Shown here: piece after piece, positions 24,378 to 36,099 of the stretch
How positions within the stretch are numbered: the stretch's first letter is position 1
Layout: the number at the start of each line of letters is the position of its first letter
From: Turbatrix aceti
Lineage: Eukaryota; Nematoda; Chromadorea; Rhabditida; Panagrolaimidae
Direction: 5' to 3'
DNA: 64,000 nt
Assembly: GCA_963969345.1 (NCBI GenBank)
Contig: OZ017767.1
Span: 7,034,739-7,098,738 of the forward strand
Notes under the pieces: generated by a model
Databases searched by the model: none
Told to the model about the DNA's origin: nothing
What the model saw: the letters and a program-made list of their open reading frames with translations, nothing else
Translations under genes and position numbers: made by a program

Positions 24378-27300
24378 CCTTCAACCTCTCTCTCTGTTGA
24401 TCCGCTCTGCCGCAGCCAGCCAACCTATCGGGTCACCAAATGTTGAAAAAAAAAAACACATCGTAGATCACATCGGAAAGGACGAGCTGCTGGCGGACTG
24501 GCTGGCCAGGGGGATTAAGATTACGCAACGCAACACCCCAACAAAACCACAATGGACAACAAACAGCCCGGGCATCCGGGGAGTCCACATTAACATTTTA
24601 GCGCCCCCTGGGAGCTCGAAAATAACAAAAAAAGGTCGACAGGTCGTTTTTTGTTTTTGACCGAGCACGATTAGATGGATCCCAGGCGCGCGATTGCGAT
24701 TGCGACTGCTTTCGATGCGTGTCAGGTCTCATAAGTGTGACCGAAATGACACAAAAAACACCGCAGAAGGAAGAGAAACAAGCGCGACAACAACGACGAC
24801 CTGCCTGGCCCCTGCGCGTTGGTTGCCTTGCCTGTTCACGGACCGACGAGAAAAAAAATATTCTATAAAAAAAAAAAACTCGTCGACAACAATGATCAGG
24901 CCCGTGCTCGACCGCTCACCCCTGTTTTTCCGTGGACACAGCCAGCAGCCAGCAGGTAACGTTTACACGTTTTCTATTTTGGACAAAGACCCCTAGGCCT
25001 CGGCTAGGCACACACAGAAAAATGGGGTCGGTCGCTGTGGCCATGGCCCACGGCTCGACGGCTGTGGGCAAGCCCTTTGTTGTCCCAAAATGGAATGGAG
25101 AGAGAGTGAGCAAGCGACAAACAAAGCAAAGCAAAGCGCGCCCCGTGAACGTCCCCCCGTCCCCAACCAACCCGGATGCAGGTATTTGCCCAAATCACAA
25201 AAACAGAAAAGAAATGAAAAAAAAAATCGACGATTCTACAATCAACGAAAAATTTTTTTCAAAACCCTCAGAAAACCGAAACTAACCGTTTTTGGCCGTA
25301 GGTCGGCGATCGAGACGCGTAAATGCCGAACTTTCGCCGTCGCCGTCGATGAGGAGACCGACGTCGTCTGGAGATGCTTGTTTCGCGCCACTGCATCTAT
25401 TTACCTGGAAACAAAAAATTATACATATTGCAAAAAAAAAATCAATCGCCTGGGGCTATCTATTTTGAGACCGACCAAAAAGCAAGTCTGTCTCCTTCCA
25501 GGTGTGTTGTTTACGTCGAGAATGAATGAAGAATTCGATTGAATTCTCGACGTAACCCGGGGTGACCCACGTCAGGTCACGTCACGTCACCTGACCCCCA
25601 ATTTTTTCCACGCTGGAGTCCTCCCCAACCCACCTTGTGTTGCATGAAAGAGTCAAATTGCTGGATACTGAATTCCTTGTGGCACTCGCCGCAGATGATT
25701 CGATCCTGTCGTCTCGGCATGACGACGTGCGGTGAGACAGGTGTTACGTCGGATGAACTCGATTCACTCGGCGTTTCCGCGTTAACGTTGCTGTTACCCG
25801 GAGCGTCATCCTTGGCGTCTGTCAGGATGTCTACAGATTCGACACCGGAATCCGAAGATGCCATTGGTGTTTCTGCAAAAAAAAATATTAATCAATTGTC
25901 AAAAAAAATTTTTTTTGGACCCCAACAAAATTTTTCTGATTCAAAATATTTAAAATAAAAAATTGTAAATACCTTTAGGCAGCATGCCCTCGGCTCCAAG
26001 CATGCAATTGTGCCGAAAAGCTTTGATTATTTTCAAATACAGATCATCGTCTGTCGCAAAATGTTGTCCAACGTTGGTGGGCATGATTTCGCATGACATT
26101 TCTTTAAAAAACAAAAATTTTAAAAAATAATTCTCGATTTTTTTTCCTCGCGCGCACAAAATCTATAAAATTGAAATTCAACTCCAAATCAGCCAAAAAA
26201 AGAAAATTGGTCGTCGGACGCGTCCAAAAAAAAAAGAAACATAAATACAAAAGTCGCCCAGGTGTCTGACGGCCGAGTCAGGTGGCAGGACAAATTTAAA
26301 CAAAAACGATCAGGAAGAACAGGCCCAGCCCCCGGGCAAAGGGTCGTTAAAAAAAAAGAATGCGCAACATCCAAAAAATAAAATAAAATAAAATAAAATA
26401 AAATAACCGTCAACTGGTCGAGATGGCCGACAACAATGAACATTTTTCGTTTCCTCTTTTTTTTCTATTTTTTTTTTCATCTCTCAAAAAACAGCCGGCT
26501 GGTTGGTTCGTTGTTGGCTGGCCGGTCGGTCGACGACGACAAAAATTCTCCAAATCAACAGACAACTGACTCCAAGGTCAGAGGGAAACGTCAAAAAATA
26601 CGCTGCTCAACCCGCCACTTGGTCCTTTTTTTTCCGAGCAACAAACACACGCACATGCATGCACGTGTGATTTTTTTTTCTTCTATTCTCTCTTTTGCTT
26701 TTTCGGATGACCGGACGTGTGCTGGCTTTTATTCGCCTCCTACCTTTGCCCCCTCCCCTCTCTTGCACCCGGGGGCGCCTCGCTAGGCTCACGCGTCGCG
26801 TTGTTGGCCGTGGCCGAGGTCGGTTCGGTGGACAGGACACGCCGCCGCCGCCGCCGCCGCCGGTGCGGTGATTGGAAATGCTCCTCCTCCTCCTGGCTGT
26901 CTGCCCGCCTGTTTTCCTTTCTTCTTTCTCTTCGCATTTTGCTTTTCCGCGCTTTTTTCGCGCACTTTCACCCGCTTGGACACACACATACGCTCGTATA
27001 AAAAAAAATGGTTGCACAATAACACAATGACTGTGTTGATCCATCCTGGAAGAGATGACATTTCACCCTAGATCGACTGGCTGAGGCTTCTATTGTCCGG
27101 ATCGACTATCCGATGAGGACGTGGACCCTAAAGCAAAGACCAAGCACCCGGTGACATTTATTTTTCCGGGTTCTGCACGACCACAAAAAATATTTAGAAA
27201 ATTGGACCAAGATTCGAAATTTGTCATATTTTCGATTTTGAAATGCCAGGACGCCTAATTCGTCCAGGTGTCGTAATCAGAGCTCAGACAGACGTCTCGC

Positions 27301-29144
27301 TAATGACCGGACGTCTGTCAAAACAAAAACAAGTCGGCCGCCTTCGAAAAACACCATTTTCGATGATTTCAACGTTTTGTCATCACAATTGTCCAACCAA
27401 CGTTCCAACCTGGGGCAGCATCAGAAATCTAAAAATACTATTCCCGCCAGTCAAAAACGATTTTATGAACAAAAAAAGGTGTGGCCTTATCGGGCCGGTT
27501 TGCCCTACGCGCCCGACGAACAAGAACAAGAACAAGACACCACGTGAGCAAGGTCAAGCGTGTTTGGTTCTGGATTTTTCTTCCCGCCCCTCTCTGCCTC
27601 CCGGGATCGATCACCTCATCGCCGACCGGAAAAAAAATTTATTTGACGAGGCAGGGCCTTATATTTTCGTGTTTGCGTCCAAGTGTAAAAATAAATAATT
27701 ATTTACATACCCAGCGGTGGTGAGTCAACCCCACCTCTGTCTTCTTCGCCGACTTACTATGTTAGATAGATACCATGACGACACCGCACCTGACCGGACA
27801 GGTAGAATTTTCTCTGATGTGATGATGCCTGCTCGCGTGTCCTTCTAGTGACCCAACAGGCCACCACAACCACAGCCACAGGCACAGGCACAGCGGCTGA
27901 CGGTCGACACCAAACAGCAGCTCATCGTCCTGTCTTGTCTCGTCTTCCCGGTCGGTTTGACACGTAAACAACAAACAACTTTGGAGCTTGATCACTTGAC
28001 CCCTCCGTTGATACGATACGCACCACAAGGTGCCCCCCCCCCCCTACGCGTCCGTCTTTTTCTTATCGCCAACCCCAAAAAAAACCAAATATCATGAATC
28101 GTATGTAATTTGCCCACTTTGGGCTAGGCAAAAGCCACTTGAGCCGTTTTTTTTCTATCCAAAGTCACATGCGTCCAAAAAAAGTCTGGCAACAGAACGA
28201 ACACCTGAAGGAGCTCTGGCAGTTACGCCCTTCCTGGTGCGCCGCGTCTGATGAGGACCAAGAAAAGAAAAAAAGCAATGACTGAACGAACGAACGCCGG
28301 AAGAAATTTTGCGATGACGAATCGAAACAGAGGCCAGTACCGTCCGCAGGGGGCAAGAAATAAAAAAAAAACAGATGCACACAGCTGATCGTTACAGTAA
28401 CCATCTTTTCACCTACGCCTACCGGGAGGCAAGGAAACGAAAACGATGACTGACCGTTTTGGTAAACAATTGAATTTCAAAAGAAGGCTGAATCGAAAAA
28501 ATCGGGGGTTTGCAGAATTTTTTTGTATGTATTTAGATTTCTAATTTTTTTTATGAAAATTTGAAATTCACAAAAACTTCAAAATTTTTTAAAAATTAAC
28601 AAAAAAAATAAAAAAAACTTAAATTCGAGAAAAAAACTTCAATTTTTTAATTTTAAGAAAAAGATTTCTTAAATTTTTAAAATCGAAAAATTTTTTTTTT
28701 AATTTTTTTTAATTGAAGAAAAAAATTTCTTTAATTTTTTAATTTAAAAAAACATTAAAAATTAAAAATAAGATTTTTTTTAATGCGAGAAAATTTTTTT
28801 TTAATTTAAAATTTGCAAAATAAATTTCTTAAAATTTTCCCCGTCTAACAAAATGCCAACCAACCTGCAGAAGAAGTCTTGGGTCTGGCCGCACCAACTT
28901 CGACGCCGCTACTCGTGCTCGTAGACGGCGTAGTCGTCGTTGGAGTGCCGGCAGTGGAGGAAGCAGCTGTATCAGCAGCAACAGCGGTGGACGACGTTGA
29001 ATCGGACACAACCGGCTTCGGCGAAGACGTAGACGTAGACGTCGATGGAGCTGCAACGCCGACAACGACGTCACTGCTGGTGCTAGAGATCGGCGGGCAA
29101 TGGGAAGACGGCGGCGGCGGTGGTGGTCGGGAGACGCCTCTCAT
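18522..29144 (-). CDS. BCL11: BCL11-type C2H2 zinc-finger transcription factor
   Basis: Six exons: 29144-28865 (exon 1 least certain), 26101-25973, 25872-25634, 25404-25287, 20548-18849 and 18713-18522 (885 aa; human BCL11A 835). Phases fit at every junction. An atypical C2HC finger (residues 197-220, CGECHKEF...HKVNRC) is split by intron 3, matching BCL11 finger 0. A C2H2 finger follows near 276-297 (CYVCNTECV...HAYVVH). A low-complexity middle includes [13 protein letters not shown]. The C-terminal array (about 667-745) closely matches BCL11 fingers 4-6: [29 protein letters not shown] and [13 protein letters not shown]. The finger 2-3 pair and the N-terminal MSRRKQ repressor-recruitment motif are not found. 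The last finger ends His-x3-Cys. Family role: sequence-specific repression in neural and other cell fates. Introns 4 (4.74 kb) and 1 (2.76 kb) dwarf those of the nearby operon. Confidence 0.88.
20549..25286. other. BCL11 intron 4, 4.7 kb, no gene inside
   Basis: Long intron between finger 0 and finger 1 exons. The many small open frames on both strands lack domains. It is less A/T-homopolymeric than operon introns. It is full of short tandem duplications such as CTACCTACCTACCTACC at about 22859, CA runs at about 20956 and 24342, and CGACGACGA-type triplets. Could carry enhancers; none can be named from sequence. Confidence 0.5.
24342..24374. repeat. CA microsatellite in BCL11 intron 4
   Basis: About 16 CA units in a row, the longest dinucleotide run in the window. 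Confidence 0.95.
25511..25555. repeat. Perfect 13-bp hairpin in BCL11 intron 3
   Basis: TTACGTCGAGAAT at 25511-25523 is exactly complementary to ATTCTCGACGTAA at 25543-25555, with a 19-base loop that itself contains GAATTC. It lies between the two halves of finger 0. Next to it (25571-25595) is a second inverted pair, GTCAGGT and ACCTGAC, separated by CACGTCA repeats. In the 229-base intron these could fold and influence splicing. Confidence 0.6.
26102..28864. other. BCL11 intron 1, 2.8 kb, no gene inside
   Basis: Separates the Ser/Thr-rich first exon from exon 2. It contains an AAAAT run (26374-26405), a CCG run (about 26842-26862) and an A/T-rich 3' part on the exon 1 side (28500-28850). 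No supportable coding region. Confidence 0.4.
26374..26405. repeat. AAAAT pentanucleotide microsatellite
   Basis: Roughly six tandem AAAAT units. Confidence 0.9.
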
Positions 29145-32100
29145 CCAGAAGACACGAGACGGCTGAGATGATCACAACCAAGGGAGATGATGCTTGATGC
29201 CGTCTGTCTGGCTGGTTGATTGGGGTACTGGGGCCACACCTACGGGATACGACACCTCCTCACTGCGAGAGTCACCGGGATTGAGAGGGAGGATGAGGTA
29301 TGTTGTATGTGGGAGAAGAGAGCAGCGCCGAGGGTCAGACAGATGGCCTCGGACAGCAGGCAGATTCCGGAGAAGTCAGGCAAAAATTGAAATTTGTTTG
29401 ATTTCACCGAGAAAAATTTGCCATCTGTAAAAAAATAGAAAAATTAAATTTCTATTTAATTTTTTACTTTTCAGGTGAAAAAACAGGAGAAAACCAAAAA
29501 TTGGGTTTTCATCCAATTTTTAACCTCCCAGAAAAACAAGCAGATAAAAAAAAAGCACGAGATAGAATTAAGTAAAAAAATAGCTTACACAAAGCCGTAG
29601 AGGGCCGACTACATCCAGGTGAGAAGGGGAAAAGCCACTGCTTCTGCCGCAATGCAGGATTTGCTTTGTAGATGAAAGATCACACAGGTGGCTGCTTCGG
29701 CCTGCAACCAAAAAAATAAACGTCATAAACCTCACGTCAAAAAAGGAAAGGTCACAAAAATATAAAATACAAAAATCCAAAAATTCAAGTATTTCGCGCC
29801 AAAAAATTCAACTCGAGTAACAAGGCCCGAGGCTTCAAAGGAACGCATGTCGGCCAAATCGACGCGTCGCGCCGACAAACAACCACGCACAAAAAATAGA
29901 AAAAAAAAACGAAAAACAACACAAAAGCAAGGGCATCGCTTCGGCCGGCGGCAGCGGCCACGGACACGGCCGTCGTCTCCGACGTGTCCGTGTCCGCAGC
30001 CGGCGACGGCGACGGCCTCCTCGCCTGGGGTCCGAGAGAGCCAGTCCAGTCAGTCAGTGGAGTGGCCAAAATCGATAGAGATACACGTTGTCCGTCAACG
30101 ACGACAACGGTTGAAGGCACGACCGCCGCCGCGGCCGTGGTCGGTCGCGGCACGGGCTCCCAGAAAAAAAAAACATGTGCAGTGCTCTAAACTGTCACGT
30201 CCGCGAGATGGGATGGGATTCATCGAGCCTCAAACAACAAAACCAAAACCAGAAGCATTCCCCCACGCTGCAGCCAAATTGGCGTGACCGGACGGTCGGG
30301 TGGTGCCTGCCCCCCCAGAGCGGAGGGGGTGGGTGGCATCGACAACGGCGCGGCGATAAAACAACAAAATGAGCTGCCGGACCAGTCGAGACTCTCGACT
30401 CGAGAGGGTTCCATCCAAAAAACACGCATGCATGAACGAAAAAAAAATAATATAATACATATATGCAATTTTGGTTCTTGGTTCGAAGGCGGTTGAGTTT
30501 AGTTGCAAGCTGCCAGGTGTTTGCCCCGGTCATTTAGACGGTCCATGCATGCTTGTTTGCATGCACACGCAGGGGCCATTATGCCCTTGCGACAAAAAAA
30601 AGAGCTCCCAATTGGTTTTTTTTGGGGGGTGTCCGGTGGCCGCGGTGTCCGATGGCCGGTGGCGGCGCGCCCTGATTAAAAAAAGCAGCAAGCAGAAAGC
30701 AGTAGACTGGTGTGAGATGGGCATCAGGGCATCTACAAGAGGACAGGGAGTAGAGTAGCCCGCCCGCGACAGAAGAGGCCAGCAAGCTTGTTCGTGGTCA
30801 CGCGCAGTGCCGTCGAAGAAAGAAGGACAGCTAGCGAAAGCAGTTTTTTAGCGAGCCAGCGGACCAGCACAGAACAGACACAGTACCCCTCCGCCGGTCT
30901 ATGCATGGATGGCGACACGCGTGAAAACAGACAACCGCTGTGGCCTGGCCTGCGGCACAAAAAAAAAGAGTCAAGGCAAGTCGCTGGCGGCCATCGTCCA
31001 CCACAACAACCACCACCGCAGTCGTTGTCTTCGTCGGCACACAACCAACAACCATCAACCAACGCAGGTCCTTTTTTTGCCGCTCTGACTCACGCGCACA
31101 AAGTCCGGGGAAAGAAAAAGTCCGTGGAGATGAAAATAATGGCTGGCCTAGTCCAGGGTGCGTCGGTCGAGACCGGCCACATGTGGCACGCACCCGCCGG
31201 GCATGGCGCGCTGCTGCTCCGGGACACAGCAGGCGCAGACAAAAAAAAAGCAAAAGCTAGGAAAGAGAATGAAATAACAGCACAAAAAATACTGACTGCT
31301 ATGCCCAGTGTCCGGCGCGTGTCGTGTCCTGGCCAGCGACGAATGCCCCCGGGGGACCTAACTTACGCCTTCCTGCTCTGACGATGACGATGATCGCCAC
31401 GGCACAATTTCCTATGGAAATTAGGAACCCCACCCATGTCCATCCCAATTATGTATGTATGATAGATACATATTTAGGAAAGATCCTACAGTAATAGTCG
31501 TCAAAAAGTGACCAGGCGGGAAACAACCTCTCCCTTGCTTGCTGTCGCCAAAAAAACACATGGCTAGTGAGTGCCCTTTTCTCTCGTGGCCGCGGCCGGT
31601 CTTCGAACAACTGGAACTGGACAGTCGCCAAAAACAGACGGCCGGCAAAAAAATAAAATATTAAAAAAAAATTATGCATGCGGCTCAAGGGCGTTGTTGC
31701 CGGAAAACAACTAATTCTATCATTAACAAGGTGGGAAAAGGTATTCGCTTCAGTATAAAAAAACGTAAGCGAACGTGAGAACCGTGTCCGATGTTTTCTA
31801 AAAAATACGCAGAACGCCTAGGAAAAATGGATAACAGTCCTCCCGCGCTATGGGGCAAGAAAGTACGACCGAGACTCAACAGAAAAAAAAAACAACTCTC
31901 GCCCTTAGCCGCCACCTACGACGGAGCCGACGAGTTCATCCACTACCCCATCCCCATTCTACATATCCCGACTCGCCAGCTGTTCTTCCTCCAAGAAATA
32001 AATATTGGAAAAAAAAATCAACGAACGAACACAGCAGCCACAACCGACGACCTCGCGACCTCTCCACCCCAACAACTCACCTCACCTGAAACACGCTGGG

Positions 32101-34237
32101 GCCCCTGCAGGTGAGAGGGCCCTCGTCAACCTGCATCAGCTAGAATCAGCAGCACCTTCCGGTCCTGGTCCAGTCCTCCTCCAACGCGCGCGCGTGCACG
32201 CCGGTCCTGGTCCTGGTCCCCAACGAAACGCGAGACCATGTGAAACATCGCCCGCGCCTGCGTTTCACTTTTTTTTGAGCGCGTTGTACGCGTTTTCTCT
32301 CCCTTTCACTCCGGGCAAACAATGACGGTGACTCGCGGTCGGTCTCCTCGACTTCCTGAGGACCTGTAGTCACCCATGTTGACGCTTCTCTTTTTCGACG
32401 CAAGCCCCGAGTGCGCGAGTAAACGTAGATCTATCAACGCGCAGCGGAGTTGCTTGTTCACCGACTTCTTGCTCCTGCTCTTGCTCTTGCTTGCTCCAAC
32501 GCCGGACACCTTTTTTTTCCCCCCATCGTCACCGAGTACACTTTTTTTTTTGTGTGTGTGCATACATACGAGGACCACTTTCTCGCGCAGGCGGCAGGCA
32601 GGTAGTTTGCTTTACGCTTGCGGGGAAATCGAACCCCGCGCTGGATGGATCGCACAATCGCAGAAGTCGAAGGAAGACCGGATGAGCCGGCGGCTACACG
32701 CGTTATAGCATGCGTCAACTTTCTGGAGGGGGGACCGGGAAAGACGTCGGCCGCGGACGCGGACGCCGGTTGCGCAGGTATATCAAAAAAAACCGTGGCC
32801 CGTTGTCCAAACAAAGCGCCTCCGGAAGAGAAGAGGCCTTCGGGCGACAAAAGAAAAGTGAACTGTACGCGGACGCAAAAAAAAAAGGCAGAACGGATCA
32901 ACCGGTCTCCAAAGGAAGGGGGGTGCGAAAATGAGAAATGAAGGTTGGGTGGTGACAAAATTAATTCTATTCGTACAAAAATCGAAAAAAAAAGAAAGGC
33001 ATCAGAAAAGGTGACCGGTCACCGGCAAACGGTGAACGGTGACCACAGCGCTGCTTACATTATTAGAAAAGACTAAACGTCCAGCCAGCCTGGCTAGCTC
33101 GTTAGTCACCCCACATGTCCGCTGCAAACGGCAAAAAAAACCCGGCAACTGACCAATTGTCAGCGTTGTAGATAAAAAATAGCGGACAGGCAGCAGCTAG
33201 CCAGGCTGCCCAGTGCATCATTATGCAAGACACAAAAAAAAAGAAATAAAGAGAAAGACAAAAAAGAGGATGTCAATGTCGTATCCACCATATCCCCCCT
33301 TCGCATCCGGCATCCGGCGTGGCCAGCCGCATCGAATACATCGACTCGACTGACCGCCTATAAAAAAGTCATTCATCTATTTTTTGGGGCGTCAGAAATC
33401 GAAAAAAGAGAGGACAGGCGATGGCAGGCAGGCGAGTGACCAAGAGGGCAGGGGACGTTGGTACGCCGCTGCCCGCCCGCCTCGCCAGCCAGCCAGCAAG
33501 GCCTGCGCACCCGGCAAACACCCCCACAGCATTTTGTTTTGTTTTTTTGTGACCGCCGGTCAGCGACCGGACCGCGACCGGCCTTGAAGGCAAGGCGGAA
33601 CGGGCAAGCCGCGACCTTGAACGGCTTGTCGCTTGCGCAAGACAGACTGGACCTGCCCTCGGTGGTCGTCTTGTCTTGTCTTGTCTTGCGCAAGCCCCAA
33701 GCAAGCACAGACTTCGTAGGAATCATACGAAGAAAGAAGCAACTATTATGCATCTTCTTCCGTCCTACGAAGTCCCTACATCCTCCCCGGCGTGCTACCA
33801 GTTGCAAAGGAGATTGCGCAAGCTGTCGGCAAGTGAGTGAGCGCCCCCGGCCAGCCAGCCAGGCAGGCAGCAAACCAACCGGCTGGTCATCATTGCCACC
33901 TGGTTGGTTGCGCCGCCGGCCGTCGGCCGCGGACGCCAAGGACACACGTCGGCTACGCGTATACATACTACGCTCTCATGCAAGGCCGCGCGCTGGTCAT
34001 TTTTTTGCCCGCAGGCTATAGCAAGGAAGCGATTGCGCAAAAGTTGGTTGGTTGGTCGGTCGCGGCTGGATGGAGAGGGACTAGCTGGGGGAAATTGGGC
34101 AACTAAACGGATGTCATAAAAGTTGATCTGTTTAGGATGCCAAAAAGTGTTTTTAGTCCACTAGAAAAAGTTTCTAATACTTCCTTGAACTGTAGAAAAG
34201 GTAAAGTTTTCTACAGTAAGATCTGGGGTACCTACGA

Positions 34238-34277
34238 TTTTTTGTAGACGGATCAGAACCAATCCGTCTACAAAAAA
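34238..34277. repeat. Perfect 16-bp stem hairpin
   Basis: TTTTTTGTAGACGGAT and ATCCGTCTACAAAAAA are exact reverse complements separated by 8 bases. A second small hairpin (CTGTAGAAAA...TTTTCTACAG) lies 20 bases to the left at about 34190-34216. Could be the tip of a degenerate foldback element or a structured RNA. Confidence 0.65.
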
Positions 34278-35025
34278 TGACGGAAGAAAGGATAGTGATG
34301 GCTGGGGTGGGCTGGCAGGAAGCGTAATCGCTCGTAGGGTGTTCTTTTCCGTCGCCCACCCTCACAGATCTCCCAGCCGACACTACCCTAGCCAGTTTTT
34401 TGCCTCCCAGGCCTAGACGGGCCAGACGGGGTGCGTATGTACTATGCGCTGACCAGCATACATACGCGCCGCGTCGCCTTGCGTTGACCACTTCCATTCT
34501 CCCGCTTCCCGCCGGCGATCAAATCGGCCAGACAGTAGAACAAACATCCTACCCCACTTTCACTCCCCTCCCCCTCCCCCCTGCAGACAATTCAATTGCA
34601 AAAAGAGGGGAAAAAAACGCAGCGAGACAATATCCACAGAGTATAATAGTAAAGTGCATGACAACACAAATCACACGGCGCGACTTTGTGTAGCTGTTTG
34701 CTCGGAGGAAGAGGAAGTGTCCGACGCAGGCGGGAGTGGACACTTGCTCGTCTCATCCCGCGGACATGGGTAAAGGAAAGAGGGGGAAGGTATCTCAAAT
34801 TGTGACGTCACCAGACACTTCCTGTCTGGGAGATCTGGTTCAGGAACAGGTACATCTTGGGTACCGTTCGTCACGGAAAGAAAGTCTAGACACCTGGGTA
34901 CACGGACTATCCTTCTCCCAAGAGTAAAAAAAAAAGAATGAACATGTGCAAATGCAAATGCAAAGTATAACGAGAATTTTGAAATGTGCACATGTACCTG
35001 AACACTGCGTCCGCGTTCGTGTTCG

Positions 35026-35057
35026 TGATCCAGGTGTACAGGTGTCCACCTGGATCA
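35026..35057. repeat. Perfect 11-bp stem hairpin
   Basis: TGATCCAGGTG (35026-35036) and CACCTGGATCA (35047-35057) are exact reverse complements around a 10-base loop. The loop repeats the word CAGGTG, a perfect E-box core, so three E-box half-palindromes cluster in 32 bases. Confidence 0.6.
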
Positions 35058-35991
35058 TATACATGAATCCAGAAATCAGGTGAGAACAGGTGTAACTTCT
35101 GATTTTGAGGATCAAGGATTTCTGATTTTTCTAAAACACATCAAAAAACAAATTTTTGCTCTCAGAGTGTTTAAAAAAACAAAAGACCCCCCTCAAATTC
35201 AATTTCCATAATCCCGGAAAACTGCCCTTTGCAACCAACCCCGCAGCACTCCTTCGCAGAACCAAACCACCCACAGAGTCCGTCCGCCAACTCATAGCTA
35301 CTTCCTTCGCCGCAAGCGGGCGAGCAAGCGAGCGAGGGAGGGAGGCACGTATGTATGTATGATGATTGTTGCTACGAGCCTGGTTGGTCGTCGTCGTCGT
35401 CGTCGACATCGACGTCGACGCTGATTTCGTCCACGACAATCACCATCTCGAGGCAGGCAGCCTTGGGGCTCTGGCCAGAACGCCACAACCACCACAGTCA
35501 CCCTCTGACGCATCGCCATCGCCATCACCATCACCATCACCATCACGAATGCATCGCATCCACCGGGGGGCTGGGGGCTGCGTGTATCGCGCCTTGTATT
35601 GTTGTTGCTGTTGGCGTTATTTTTTCGCTGCTCTCACATAAGCACACAAAAAAAAAGCAGAAACGATCTAACACAAAAAGAAAAAGTGAACGACGAAGGA
35701 AAAAAAGAAACAAACGTGGAAAAAGGGCCGGAAGGGCTATCGTCGATCGTATCATAAATTTACAAAATGAAGGGTTGTTTCCTGTACAAATCGCGTCGAG
35801 ACCACTCAGTCAATCGGATACGGTCGTCCGATGTTTCCGGGATATCAGAATTCGAACAAAACTCACATGAGAGAAAAACTGGAGAAAATGAAGTATTACC
35901 AAAAAATTGCTGGTCAGGCAAAAAAAAAGCCGCCGACTGGACTCCACACCCCTGGCTCCGGCAGAATCACGAGTCTCCCTTCCTGTCCAGA

Positions 35992-36099
35992 TGGTGGTGG
36001 TGGTGGTGGTGGTGGTGGTGGTGGTGGTGGTGGTGGTGGTGGTGGTGGTGGTGGTGGTGGTGGTGGTGGTGGTGGTGGTGGTGGTGGTGGTGGTGGTGA
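35992..36099. repeat. TGG trinucleotide repeat, about 36 uninterrupted units
   Basis: About 108 bases of perfect TGG. It generates artefactual open frames of poly-Trp, poly-Gly and poly-Val on the plus strand and poly-Pro and poly-His on the minus strand. Purity and length imply recent expansion; the G-rich strand could form quadruplex structures. Confidence 0.97.

Noticed and set aside
26734..27044. Arg-rich minus-strand frames near a CCG run
   Set aside because: Low-complexity translation of simple repeats inside BCL11 intron 1.
32617..32660. GGTTCGATTTCCCCG on the minus strand, resembling a tRNA T-arm
   Set aside because: The T-loop would be 8 bases, and no D-arm, anticodon arm or acceptor pairing is visible next to it.
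33373..34021. Overlapping frames of nearly 200 codons on both strands
   Set aside because: GC-rich DNA with few chance stops; no domain, no splice logic, and equal openness on both strands.
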